From Selenomonadales bacterium (GTDB lineage: Bacteria > Bacillota > Clostridia > Christensenellales > QALW01): a stretch of 64,000 bases of DNA. Shown piece by piece: positions 53,124-61,600 of the stretch. The notes below the pieces were generated by a model that saw only the letters and a list, made by a program, of their open reading frames with translations, did not search any database and was not told the DNA's origin. The position numbers and the translations under genes were made by a program. Location: the NCBI GenBank assembly GCA_003150515.1, contig QALW01000021.1, forward strand, positions 62,001 to 126,000, read 5' to 3'. Positions within the stretch are counted from its first letter, which is position 1; each line of letters starts with the position of its first letter.

Positions 53124-54371
53124 CTATTTAATGCCAATATCATGTCTGTAGTGCGCATCCTTAAAATGAATCTTATTCACAGCGGAATACGCTTTATCTC
53201 TAGCCTGAAATATATTCTCTCCCAAGGCGGTAACTCCAAGAACCCGCCCTCCGGAAGTCAGCAGCCTGCCGTCATCCAATTTTGTCCCCGCATGAAATAC
53301 CAACGCGTCCGCAACCGGAAGCCCGGTTATCTCATATCCGGTTTGATAGCTCTGCGGATATCCGCCCGAAGCCATAACTACGCATACGGCTGATAACACG
53401 TTCCATTTAATATCTATCTGATCCAGCCGCCCGTCAATAACCGCCTCGAAAATTTCATATAAATCGCTTTCCAGACGCGGAAGCACCACCTGCGTTTCAG
53501 GATCGCCAAAACGCGCGTTATATTCCAGCACCTTAACTCCTTTAGGCGTAAGCATCAGGCCAAAATAAAGCACTCCCTTAAACATGCGCCCCTCGCTGTT
53601 CATAGCGTCCACCGTGGCTTGCAAAATATGCTCTTTAACAAACTTCTCATGTTCGGCAGTATAATGAAGACTGGGGCTGAACGTTCCCATTCCTCCCGTA
53701 TTAAGGCCCTGGTCGTTATCCAGCGCCCGCTTATGATCCTGAGAAGACACCATAGGCACAATGGTTTTACCGTCGGTAAAACAAAGTACTGAAACCTCAG
53801 GCCCCGTCATATATTCCTCAATTACAACCCTGCTGCCAGCCTTGCCGAATTTGCCCTGGCTCATCATGGAGCGCACAGCCTCTACAGCCTGAAGCTTATC
53901 CTCCGCTATAATAACGCCTTTGCCCAAAGCCAGCCCGTCCGCTTTCACCACAATGGGATAATCAGCTCGTTCTAAATATTCAACCGCTTCTTTTTCGCTG
54001 TCAAATACGTTAAAATCCGCAGTAGGAATGCCATATTTCTTCATAAGCTGCTTGGAAAAGCTTTTGCTGGCTTCAATCAGCGCCGCTTCAGCGCTAGGCC
54101 CGAAAGCGCGCTTTCCGGCTTTTTCCAAAGCATTCACCATGCCCATGGCAAGCGGATCATCAGGCGCAACTACAGTTAAATCAATATTCTTTTCAACGGC
54201 AAAGCGCACCATTGAATCAATGTCAGTAGCCTTTATGGGCACGCATTCGGCCAGCTCTGCAATTCCGCCGTTGCCCGGCGCGCAGTAAAGCTTGGTCACC
54301 TTGGGGCTTTGAGCCAGCTTCCAGACTATAGCATGCTCTCTTCCGCCCGAACCTACTACCAAAACCTTCAT
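53124..54371 (-). CDS. purD: Phosphoribosylamine-glycine ligase
   Basis: GAR synthetase of purine synthesis, 415 residues, ATP-grasp fold. MKVLVVGSGGREHAIVWKLAQSP is the usual opening; LDNDQGLNTGGMGTFSP and the EYNARFGDPE block mark the active site. It is the last gene of the purE-M-N-H-D operon, 25 bases after purH, and converges on the PBP gene across element D. Confidence 0.97.
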   Translation of the reverse strand: MKVLVVGSGGREHAIVWKLAQSPKVTKLYCAPGNGGIAELAECVPIKATDIDSMVRFAVEKNIDLTVVAPDDPLAMGMVNALEKAGKRAFGPSAEAALIEASKSFSKQLMKKYGIPTADFNVFDSEKEAVEYLERADYPIVVKADGLALGKGVIIAEDKLQAVEAVRSMMSQGKFGKAGSRVVIEEYMTGPEVSVLCFTDGKTIVPMVSSQDHKRALDNDQGLNTGGMGTFSPSLHYTAEHEKFVKEHILQATVDAMNSEGRMFKGVLYFGLMLTPKGVKVLEYNARFGDPETQVVLPRLESDLYEIFEAVIDGRLDQIDIKWNVLSAVCVVMASGGYPQSYQTGYEITGLPVADALVFHAGTKLDDGRLLTSGGRVLGVTALGENIFQARDKAYSAVNKIHFKDAHYRHDIGIK

Positions 54372-54396
54372 ATGCAGCTTACACTCCTTAAATTTA

Positions 54397-55932
54397 TTAA
54401 TGCTTAAAATGCCTTATGCCGGTAAACAGCATGGCTATGCCGGCCTCGTCGGCGGCGTCTATGGACATTTGATCGTTGCGGGAGCCTCCCGGCTGGATAA
54501 TGCAGGTGATTCCCGCCTGAGCCGCCGCTTTTACGCAGTCGTCAAATGGGAAGAAAGCGTCTGAAGCCAGCGCGGCGCCCTTTACTTTTTCACCCGAATG
54601 CTCTATGGCCTGCTGAGTGGGCCAAATACGGTTTACCTGCCCTATGCCCAAGCCCAGAGACTGCCCGTCCTTAGCTATGGCTATGCCGTTGGATTTAACA
54701 TGCTTAACCAATTTCCAGGCAAAAAGCAAATCCTGCATTTCCTTCTGACTGGGCGCGCGCTTGGTAACAATGGTTAATTCGCCGTCCAGCAGCTTATCAT
54801 CATATTCCTGCACAAGCAGACCGCCGTAAACCTTTTTGGTATTATAACCGCGCTGAGAAGCCTTGCTGATTGTATCCAATTCCAGCAGCCTTATATTCTT
54901 TTTCTGACTGAGAATCTCAAAAGCCTCGGCCTCGTAAGAGGGAGCTATAACAATTTCAAGGAAAATTTCATTCATTTTCTGAGCGGTAGGCAAATCCACC
55001 GGCCTGTTAAGCGCCACAATCCCGCCGAAAACCGATACCGGATCCGCCTCATAGGCTTTAGTATACGCTTCAAAAATGCTTTCGCCCGTTCCCACTCCGC
55101 AAGGGTTGGAATGCTTTACGGCCACAGCGGCGGGCACGTCAAATTCAGCAAGCAATTCCAGAGCGCCGTTCGCATCGTTAATATTATTGAAGGACATCTC
55201 CTTGCCGTGAAGCTGCTTTGCTTCGGCCAGGGCTCCGGTAAAATGGCCGATTTCCTTATAAAAAGCCGCCTTTTGATGCGGATTTTCGCCGTAACGCATC
55301 TGCTGAACCAATTCAAATGTAGGAGTATAAGTCGCCGTAAATTCTTCAGGCTGAACTTTGGAACGCAGATATTGCGCTATAAGCGCGTCATAGGCGGCAG
55401 TATGCTCAAAAACCGCCCAGCAAAGGCGCAGCTTGGTCGCCTGGCTTATGCCTCCCGCCTTAATTTCGGAAAGCACGGCCGAATAATCCTCGGGATTGAC
55501 TATAACCGCCACATCCTGAAAATTCTTGGCGGCCGCGCGGAGCATGCTGGGCCCGCCTATATCTATATTTTCAATAGCTTCCTGAAATTCAACGTTGGGC
55601 CTGAGCACGGTCTGCTTAAAAGGATAAAGATTAACCGCCACAATATCAATTGTGTTTATATTCATCTCTTCCAGACAGCGCATATGCTCTTCATTAGAGC
55701 GTATGGCCAGAATACCGGCATGCACGCGCGGATGCAGCGTCTTAACCCGCCCGTCCAGGCATTCGGGAAAGCCGGTTATCTCGTCTATGGGAATAACGGG
55801 AATATTTTGCTCCTTAAGATGCTTTAAGGTGCCCCCGGTAGAAATAAGCTCATAGTCCAAATTTACGAGCTCCCGCGCGAAATCCGCTATGCCCGTCTTG
55901 TCAGATACGCTTATAAGCGCTCTTTTTTTCAT
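54397..55932 (-). CDS. purH: Bifunctional AICAR transformylase/IMP cyclohydrolase
   Basis: Last two steps of IMP synthesis. The 511 residues consist of the IMP cyclohydrolase/MGS-like domain (1-190; [31 protein letters not shown]) and the transformylase (about 200-511; [10 protein letters not shown], the FPFDD block, QPGGSRND). A frame extension of six codons is open upstream, but the ATG at 55932 has an AAAGGCGG site. It lies 19 bases after purN. Confidence 0.97.
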   Translation of the reverse strand: MKKRALISVSDKTGIADFARELVNLDYELISTGGTLKHLKEQNIPVIPIDEITGFPECLDGRVKTLHPRVHAGILAIRSNEEHMRCLEEMNINTIDIVAVNLYPFKQTVLRPNVEFQEAIENIDIGGPSMLRAAAKNFQDVAVIVNPEDYSAVLSEIKAGGISQATKLRLCWAVFEHTAAYDALIAQYLRSKVQPEEFTATYTPTFELVQQMRYGENPHQKAAFYKEIGHFTGALAEAKQLHGKEMSFNNINDANGALELLAEFDVPAAVAVKHSNPCGVGTGESIFEAYTKAYEADPVSVFGGIVALNRPVDLPTAQKMNEIFLEIVIAPSYEAEAFEILSQKKNIRLLELDTISKASQRGYNTKKVYGGLLVQEYDDKLLDGELTIVTKRAPSQKEMQDLLFAWKLVKHVKSNGIAIAKDGQSLGLGIGQVNRIWPTQQAIEHSGEKVKGAALASDAFFPFDDCVKAAAQAGITCIIQPGGSRNDQMSIDAADEAGIAMLFTGIRHFKH

Positions 55933-55951
55933 ATACATACCGCCTTTCAAA

Positions 55952-56575
55952 CTATTTTCTAATGGTTACTCTGCGCCCGTCAACAATAATTCTATCCTCG
56001 CACATTAATTTGACCGCTTCGGGCAGCAGCTTATGCTCCACGGTCAACACTCTTGCCGCAAGGCTCTGGGCGTCGTCCTCCTCCAAAACCTTAACGCTGT
56101 CCTGCAATATAATAGGACCGGTATCCGCGCCTTCATCTACAAAATGCACTGTAGCGCCCGAAACCTTGGCGCCGTAATCCAGCACGCCCTGATGCACTCT
56201 CTTGCCATAAAAGCCCATTCCGCAGAAAGCAGGAATGAGAGAGGGATGCACATTAATTATTTTATTTTGATATTTTCTTACCACAGAAGCGCCCAGAATG
56301 GAAAGATAACCGGCCAGCACGCAGAAATCAACAGAATGCTCGTCCAATAGATTGCAGAGCTTCTGCTCCAATTCAGGCTTGGTATACTGCCGCTTTTCAT
56401 ATGAAAATGTTTCTATTCCCGCCTGCCGGGCACGCTCCAGGGCATAAGCCGCCGTATTATCCGAAATAACCAGAACTACCCTGCCCGCAATTTCTCCGGC
56501 GTTTATTTTATCTAATACGGCCTGAAAATTGCTGCCTCCGCCCGAAACAAAAACGGCTATTCTTTTCAGCGGCAT
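55952..56575 (-). CDS. purN: Phosphoribosylglycinamide formyltransferase
   Basis: Folate-dependent GAR transformylase, 207 residues: [16 protein letters not shown] at the start, [22 protein letters not shown] with the catalytic Asn-His pair, and [17 protein letters not shown]. It overlaps purM by 10 bases. Note that the loop residues [13 protein letters not shown] differ slightly from the usual FKGxHGxxxH, but the main residues are kept. Confidence 0.96.
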   Translation of the reverse strand: MPLKRIAVFVSGGGSNFQAVLDKINAGEIAGRVVLVISDNTAAYALERARQAGIETFSYEKRQYTKPELEQKLCNLLDEHSVDFCVLAGYLSILGASVVRKYQNKIINVHPSLIPAFCGMGFYGKRVHQGVLDYGAKVSGATVHFVDEGADTGPIILQDSVKVLEEDDAQSLAARVLTVEHKLLPEAVKLMCEDRIIVDGRRVTIRK

Positions 56576-57591
56576 AACTCCACGCCTCCCTCGCCCTGAA
56601 CGACCTCGCCGATAATATATGCCTTTTCTCCCAGGCCTGCCGCGGCTTCAGCTATGCTCTCGGCCTGGCCCGGCTCAACGGCTAAAACCATACCCACGCC
56701 CATATTGAACGTATTATAAAGCTGCGCCTGCTCCAGCCCGCTTAACTGAGCCAAAACATTAAATACCGGAAGCACCTCGTAGCTGCCCGTATTTATTTTT
56801 GCTTTCAGGCCTTTAGGCAGCATGCGCGGAATATTTTCAATAAAACCGCCTCCAGTAATATGCGCTATGCCCTTTATCTGATAATTCTTAATCAGCTCCA
56901 AAACCGTTCTGACATAAATTCTGGTAGGAGTAAGCACTTCTTCTCCCACGCTTTTTTTAAGTTCGGCGCTGTAACGAGTTAAATCAGAGGGATTCTCGCC
57001 AAATAAACGGCGCACCAGGGAAAAGCCGTTGCTATGGATTCCCGAACTGGCCAAGCCGATAAGCGCATCTCCAGCCTTTATGGACGAGCCGTTAATCACC
57101 CTGCTCTTCTGCACAACCCCTACTGAAAAACCAGCTATATCATATTCATCCTCACCGTAAAAACCGGGCATCTCGGCGGTTTCGCCGCCTATAAGGGCGC
57201 AGCCCGCCTGCACGCAGCCCTCTGCAACGCCTCCTACTATATCGGCGATTTTATCCGGATGTATGCGTCCCGTGGCTATATAATCCAAGAAGAACAAAGG
57301 CTTAGCGCCCTGGCAGACTATGTCGTTTACGCACATAGCCACGGCGTCTATGCCGATAGTGTCGTGCTTGTCCATAAGCATGGCATAACGCAGCTTAGTG
57401 CCCACGCCGTCAGTCCCCGCAACCAGCACCGGCTCGTCGCAGTCTTCTTTATCCAGCGCGTAAAAACCGCCGAAGCTTCCCAAATCGCCAAGCACATTAG
57501 AATTCATGGTTTTCTGAACGTGTTTTTTCATAAGGCTCACCGCGTCATAACCGCGCTGAACATCTACGCCAGCATCTTTATAGCTTATCAT
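56566..57591 (-). CDS. purM: Phosphoribosylformylglycinamidine cyclo-ligase
   Basis: AIR synthetase, 341 residues. It shows SYKDAGVDVQRGYDAV, VAGTDGVGTKLRYAM, VNDIVCQGAKPLFFLDYIATG, IGGETAEMPGFY and HITGGGFIENIPR. Its start abuts the purE stop (57591/57592). Confidence 0.97.
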   Translation of the reverse strand: MISYKDAGVDVQRGYDAVSLMKKHVQKTMNSNVLGDLGSFGGFYALDKEDCDEPVLVAGTDGVGTKLRYAMLMDKHDTIGIDAVAMCVNDIVCQGAKPLFFLDYIATGRIHPDKIADIVGGVAEGCVQAGCALIGGETAEMPGFYGEDEYDIAGFSVGVVQKSRVINGSSIKAGDALIGLASSGIHSNGFSLVRRLFGENPSDLTRYSAELKKSVGEEVLTPTRIYVRTVLELIKNYQIKGIAHITGGGFIENIPRMLPKGLKAKINTGSYEVLPVFNVLAQLSGLEQAQLYNTFNMGVGMVLAVEPGQAESIAEAAAGLGEKAYIIGEVVQGEGGVELCR

Positions 57592-58095
57592 TTAAAAATC
57601 CCCTTTTTCTATTTTAGCCCTCAGGCGCTCGTCGCTGCGCATAACCGCCTGAGCCATCGCCCGTTTATTTTCAATTAATTTTTCCTTCAGCCCCTGATCC
57701 TTCAGCGCAAGCATCTGAACCGCCAGCAGCGCGGCATTCTCGGCGCCGTTAATCGCAACGGTCGCTACCGGTATGCCCGCGGGCATCTGAACTATGGATA
57801 AAAGCGAATCCAACCCGTCCATGGTGGAAGATTTGATGGGCAGCCCTATAACCGGAATCACCGTATAAGCCGCAAGCACGCCGCCTAAATGCGCCGCCTT
57901 GCCAGCCGCCGCTATTATAACCTCTATTCCCTCTTTTTCAGCGTTCAATACAAAATTATGCGCCTCGTCGGGAGTCCTATGCGCGCTGATTACCCTGACC
58001 ACGCTTTCCACGCCAAAAGCCTTAAGCTTTTCCACGGTTTTCTTCACTACGTCGAAATCGCTTTCGCTTCCCATTACAACAGCAACTTTAGCCAT
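57592..58095 (-). CDS. purE: N5-carboxyaminoimidazole ribonucleotide mutase
   Basis: Class I PurE, 167 residues: VVMGSESDFDV, VISAHRTPDEA, AAGKAAHLGGVLAA and SLLSIVQMPAGIPVATVAI. A class I enzyme normally needs PurK, which is not in this window. It is the first gene of purE-M-N-H-D, with the promoter at 58124-58152 upstream. Confidence 0.97.
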   Translation of the reverse strand: MAKVAVVMGSESDFDVVKKTVEKLKAFGVESVVRVISAHRTPDEAHNFVLNAEKEGIEVIIAAAGKAAHLGGVLAAYTVIPVIGLPIKSSTMDGLDSLLSIVQMPAGIPVATVAINGAENAALLAVQMLALKDQGLKEKLIENKRAMAQAVMRSDERLRAKIEKGDF

Positions 58096-58123
58096 AAAGC
58101 ATACCTCCTGTTTTTCTCAAATA

Positions 58124-58152
58124 ATTTTACCCCAACTAATTATTTCAGTCAA
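58124..58152 (-). promoter_or_regulatory. Promoter of the pur operon
   Basis: Minus strand: TTGACT (58147-58152), 17-base spacer, TAAAAT (58124-58129), about 30 bases before purE. Confidence 0.72.
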
Positions 58153-58184
58153 ATAAATGCTGAATATTATTTAATCTTTTATGG

Positions 58185-58200
58185 CTAATGTTCGTTTCTT
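58185..58200. promoter_or_regulatory. PurBox-like site between divergent promoters
   Basis: On the minus strand, GAAACGAACATTAGC (reverse of 58185-58199) matches the CCGAACAWT-type core of Gram-positive PurR boxes. Only one box is seen, not the usual inverted pair, so the call is tentative. It lies upstream of the -35 of both divergent promoters. Confidence 0.4.
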
Positions 58201-58220
58201 TTTCTTATTTTTAATCTTTC

Positions 58221-58250
58221 TTGACCGCTCCGCTCATTATCTGGTATACT
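58221..58250 (+). promoter_or_regulatory. Promoter of the small hypothetical gene
   Basis: TTGACC (58221-58226), 18-base spacer, TATACT (58245-58250), 28 bases before the start codon. Confidence 0.65.
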
Positions 58251-58278
58251 TAAAAAAACGAAAGGACACAAAATACCA

Positions 58279-58572
58279 ATGCTTAAAATATGGGGCAAAA
58301 TTATAAAAGACAATAAGCCTGTCGCGCATTATACGGCGGATATAGATCCTTCCGCTTCCAGCGAAGCTCAGCTTTCAGAAGCTCTGCGCGAAATATGCTA
58401 CGCTTTGGATTTATCCAACCCTATAATACAAAGCAAGCATATAAGGGATATGGAGCAATATCACTTTACGCGGTTTTTGCCCGAAAGCTTTATTGAGCCG
58501 GTAAGCTTTGACCGGCTGGAATTAAATATTTTTGACGATTCCCCAAAAACAAAAAGCGGCCGTACACATTAA
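58279..58572 (+). CDS. Small conserved-looking hypothetical protein
   Basis: A 97-residue protein with an AAAGGA site near the start and its own promoter. The sequence begins with a short strand pattern (KIWGKIIKDNKPVAHYTADID), then an amphipathic helix (SEAQLSEALREICYALDL) and ends in FDRLELNIFDD. No motif is recognised. It is divergent from the pur operon. Composition and the promoter make it a real gene. Confidence 0.7.
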   Translation: MLKIWGKIIKDNKPVAHYTADIDPSASSEAQLSEALREICYALDLSNPIIQSKHIRDMEQYHFTRFLPESFIEPVSFDRLELNIFDDSPKTKSGRTH

Positions 58573-58681
58573 CGCCTGCAAAATAAAATTTTTTATTTAA
58601 CGCCGGCGGCCATATACGGCCGTTGCTTTGAAAGCGATTGCTTTCCTGTTCTTATTCCTAAAACTGTTAAGATATAGCAAA

Positions 58682-58706
58682 ACCGGCTCCCTTACAGGGA
58701 GCCGGT
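58682..58706 (-). terminator. Terminator of the surface-protein gene
   Basis: A perfect 11-bp stem (58682-58692 with 58696-58706). The minus strand continues with TTTTGCTAT. It lies 20 bases after the stop codon at 58727. Confidence 0.85.
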
Positions 58707-58726
58707 GCAAAGCGCTATGATATTAT

Positions 58727-59953
58727 TTAGTTGGTCCTGCGTTTTCCGGCATGCAGAGCAATGCCCGCCATGCCGCCCAAGGCCAGCAGGAAAAGCACGG
58801 ACCACAACGCAGGATTGCCGTTATCCCCGGTCTGTGAACCGTCTGTAATTTCATCATCCGGGGTTTCTCCCGGCGCCGCTTCTGTAAAAATCCATGTCCC
58901 GACGAACGTTATATTTGCATTTGCTGTTTTACTGTCAGCATCATAGCCTTTAAATTTCCATACGCCGTCCGTCACCTTCACTTCCGTCCTGTCCGGTTGA
59001 ATAGCCGCAGCTATAGTATTGTTTTCATATGGTTTTTCGTCTTTGGGCAAAAGCCGCATTATTTCTTCAGGAATTTCTTTTCCGCCGCTGCCGCTGACAA
59101 ACTCATAGGACACGCGATATATTTCATCAAATGCTAATATCATTGTTTCATATTTTTCTTTATAGTTTACGGCCGTATCCAATACCCCGGCTTTGACGGC
59201 AATAGAATTAATATCAATATCTTCCGTCGCCTTAAATGTTTGCGTATATATGTTATTTGTTTTGGTAATGTCAGAAGCCGCAGCAGCATTATTTAATAAA
59301 AAACTTACTTCATTTTCAGCGGGCAATCCGTCCATATTGTCAAAATGATTATTGATTGTCAGCGTCAATGTGAAGGTATCGCCGCGCTTGACCTTATTTT
59401 TATCAACGCTCAGCGCCAATTCAGGCTCTACTTTCCAGATTTCCACATAAGTCGCTACGCCCGAAGCATTAATAACGCTGTCTATACCATAATTATTAAA
59501 CCAAAACCGGCCATACATTTCAAAATTTGTCCATGACAGCGTAGTATATGTCCCCGCGTTATAAGAAGGCAATTTTCCGTCCGCATCTCCGCCCACGTCA
59601 TTGGAAGGATAACCGTCAGGTTTGGGATCATCTACTTTTCCTGTATTAGAAAATTGAATAAATTCTTCATTCTTATAATAATCTTCACGCCTATAAACTC
59701 TGGACATATCCGTCCAGTCGCCATTCGTATAGTACTGGCCTTTATTTCCCATATAAAAACCAACGTTAAATACTTTTACATAATCAGTGCCGTCATAATA
59801 TCTGCTGTCTGCAAAAGCGAATGTTTTATTTTCGGGTATGTGCCCCCAATAACTGTCCGATTCCCCTTCCAAAGCAAATGCTGTTCCAGGCAAAAGCGCA
59901 ATGGCCATGCACAAGCATATCAACGCGCCCCATACTCTTTTTGTTCTTTTCAT
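58727..59953 (-). CDS. Secreted surface protein with C-terminal anchor-like segment
   Basis: A 408-residue exported protein: signal peptide (residues 1-27, cleavage near AFA-LEG), Tyr/Asp-rich N-terminal region (30-170), a beta-rich domain (about 180-270) with an Ig-like LALSVDKNKVKRGDTFTLTLTINN, then a further module to about 355. The end has an acidic Pro/Thr linker, SQTGD, a hydrophobic helix (about 383-401) and the basic GKRRTN. The arrangement is a sortase sorting signal, but the LP of LPXTG is missing. It is a single gene. Ligand unknown. Confidence 0.82.
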   Translation of the reverse strand: MKRTKRVWGALICLCMAIALLPGTAFALEGESDSYWGHIPENKTFAFADSRYYDGTDYVKVFNVGFYMGNKGQYYTNGDWTDMSRVYRREDYYKNEEFIQFSNTGKVDDPKPDGYPSNDVGGDADGKLPSYNAGTYTTLSWTNFEMYGRFWFNNYGIDSVINASGVATYVEIWKVEPELALSVDKNKVKRGDTFTLTLTINNHFDNMDGLPAENEVSFLLNNAAAASDITKTNNIYTQTFKATEDIDINSIAVKAGVLDTAVNYKEKYETMILAFDEIYRVSYEFVSGSGGKEIPEEIMRLLPKDEKPYENNTIAAAIQPDRTEVKVTDGVWKFKGYDADSKTANANITFVGTWIFTEAAPGETPDDEITDGSQTGDNGNPALWSVLFLLALGGMAGIALHAGKRRTN

Positions 59954-60110
59954 TCTGTTTCCTCCTAAATATACTTATAATCTCCGATTTGCAATAGTCT
60001 ACTTTTATAAAAAAGTATATTTACATTTATTAACAGGTAAAATATGAAAATACTCTTGCTTTTTCTCTGGATTTTTGTTATAATTAATTTGTTATTAAAT
60101 ATTTAGTTCA

Positions 60111-60136
60111 GTTTGAAAAAGTAGACTTTTTCAAAC
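60111..60136. repeat. AT-rich inverted repeat upstream of the surface-protein gene
   Basis: A perfect 11-bp inverted repeat (60111-60121 with 60126-60136), loop TAGA. It lies in the 315-base gap between the surface-protein start (59953) and the GNAT stop (60269). A related AGTCTACTTTT stretch lies at 59997-60007, close to the surface gene. Apart from these and the terminator at 60173-60205 I see nothing in this gap. Confidence 0.65.
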
Positions 60137-60172
60137 ATATAAAAAAGAATTATAAATTTGCTTTTTATAAAA

Positions 60173-60205
60173 AAAGGACAGACGGAAAAGTTCCGTCTGT
60201 CCTTT
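60173..60205 (-). terminator. Terminator of the SDR-GNAT unit
   Basis: A perfect 15-bp stem (60173-60187 with 60191-60205), loop AAG. On the minus strand it ends in a run of seven T. It lies about 65 bases after the GNAT stop codon. Confidence 0.92.
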
Positions 60206-60268
60206 GCTCTTTATAATATTTCGCCTTCAGAAGCAAATTAAAGCATGCCCGGCTGCCAGCGTATATCC

Positions 60269-60730
60269 TTACAGAAAAATATGCATGACGTAATTGGTCA
60301 GTTCAGTTTCTCTGCGGATTACACGCTGTTCCCTCAGCAATTTATAACCGCGCTTTTCAAAAAATGGGCGGGCTGTAATGGATGCGTGCACTGTCAGCTC
60401 TTTAATGCCCTGCATGCGAGCCCGGTTTTCCAGCGCCAGGCATAATTCTGAAGCTATACCCATGCGCTGAAAATCGCGGTGTATATACAGCCTGTTGAAA
60501 TAGCCGCCCGGAGCAAGATCTGCAAAGCCGGCTATAACGCCTTCATTTTCAGCCACAACCGTATAATTTGCCGCAAGGGAATCTTCCCAGGCTGAAACGT
60601 CAGGCGCAGCCGGCGCCCAGGCGTCCAGCTGCGCCCGGCTGTAATCCGCCGCGTTTACCGTATGCACAGTATCATAAAACAGCTTTAAAATCTGCTCTAA
60701 ATCCTCCGGAGCATATTCGCGCAGCCGCAT
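60269..60730 (-). CDS. GNAT family N-acetyltransferase
   Basis: A 153-residue acetyltransferase with the acetyl-CoA loop in LYIHRDFQRMGIASELCLALE (Q/R-x-x-G-x-A type) and ITARPFFEKRGYKLL. The substrate is not known. It follows the SrlD-like gene by 6 bases, so the two are probably co-transcribed. Confidence 0.92.
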   Translation of the reverse strand: MRLREYAPEDLEQILKLFYDTVHTVNAADYSRAQLDAWAPAAPDVSAWEDSLAANYTVVAENEGVIAGFADLAPGGYFNRLYIHRDFQRMGIASELCLALENRARMQGIKELTVHASITARPFFEKRGYKLLREQRVIRRETELTNYVMHIFL

Positions 60731-60736
60731 ATGCGA

Positions 60737-61516
60737 TTATTTCATCTCCTGGCCGCCCGTTACGTTTATAGCCTGCCCCGTCATATAGGAAGCCATATCG
60801 CTGGCAAGGAATACCATAACATTGGCGACGTCCTCATATTCGCAGCTTCTGCCTAAAGGCACCTGCGCAAGATATTTTTGACGTATCGCTTCTTCAGTAG
60901 TGCCCTGATTAGCGGCGTACTGCTTGAACAGGCTGTTCACCCAAAGGGGCGAATTAAGCAGATTTCCGGGGCAGATACTGTTTACGCGGATATTATGAGG
61001 CGCAAATTCCAGCGCCAGGGATTGAGTGAGCCCCACTCCGCCGAACTTGGACGCCGCATAAGCGCAGTTCTTGAAGGAGCCTTTCTTGCCCGATTTGCTG
61101 TTAATCTGAATTATGCTGCCGCTCTTCTGCTCATACATATAGCCGGCCACGGCCTTAACAGTATTAAAATAACCGTTTAAATTGACGTCCACCACCTTGG
61201 CGAACTTAGCGGCGGGAAATTCCAGAATATCTCCCGACATAACTATGGCAGCGTTGGCCACCAGTATATCTATTCTGCCGTATTTATCCACAGCAGCCTT
61301 GGCCATAGCCTCGCAATCCTCATATTTGGTTACGTCTACAGCTACGGCTATGGCGTCCTTAAGCTTGGCCGCTACATTCTGAGCTCCATCATAATTTAAA
61401 TCGGCCACAACTACCTTGCAGCCCTCGTCCGAAAGACGAATGGCCAGCGCTTCGCCCAGGCCCTGGCTGGCGCCCGTTATTACGGCGACTTTGTCTTTAA
61501 GCATAATATTGCTCAT
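60737..61516 (-). CDS. Short-chain dehydrogenase, sorbitol-6-phosphate dehydrogenase (SrlD)-like
   Basis: NAD-dependent SDR oxidoreductase, 259 residues. Motifs: ITGASQGLGEAL (cofactor loop), NAA in VANAAIV, the active-site INSKSGKKGS ... YAASKFGGVGLTQSLALEFA with Tyr and Lys, and SYMTGQAINVTGG at the end. The INSKSGK/KFGGVGLTQSLAL/GNLL-SP/VPLGRSCEYEDV series closely follows E. coli SrlD from memory, so sorbitol-6-phosphate to fructose-6-phosphate oxidation is likely. No sorbitol PTS lies nearby. The start at 61516 has a TTGGAGGAA site; the longer frame does not. Confidence 0.88.
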   Translation of the reverse strand: MSNIMLKDKVAVITGASQGLGEALAIRLSDEGCKVVVADLNYDGAQNVAAKLKDAIAVAVDVTKYEDCEAMAKAAVDKYGRIDILVANAAIVMSGDILEFPAAKFAKVVDVNLNGYFNTVKAVAGYMYEQKSGSIIQINSKSGKKGSFKNCAYAASKFGGVGLTQSLALEFAPHNIRVNSICPGNLLNSPLWVNSLFKQYAANQGTTEEAIRQKYLAQVPLGRSCEYEDVANVMVFLASDMASYMTGQAINVTGGQEMK

Positions 61517-61600
61517 TTTTCGTTCCTCCAATAAGTATGTATTTTCTAAGGTATCTTATATACCTCCAAGCCATGTTTGTCAAGCAAAATGTGCCCTTTT

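Noticed and set aside
55111..55827. 238-residue plus-strand open frame
   Set aside because: Antisense to purH, which is clearly real over the same bases; composition is that of a shadow frame.
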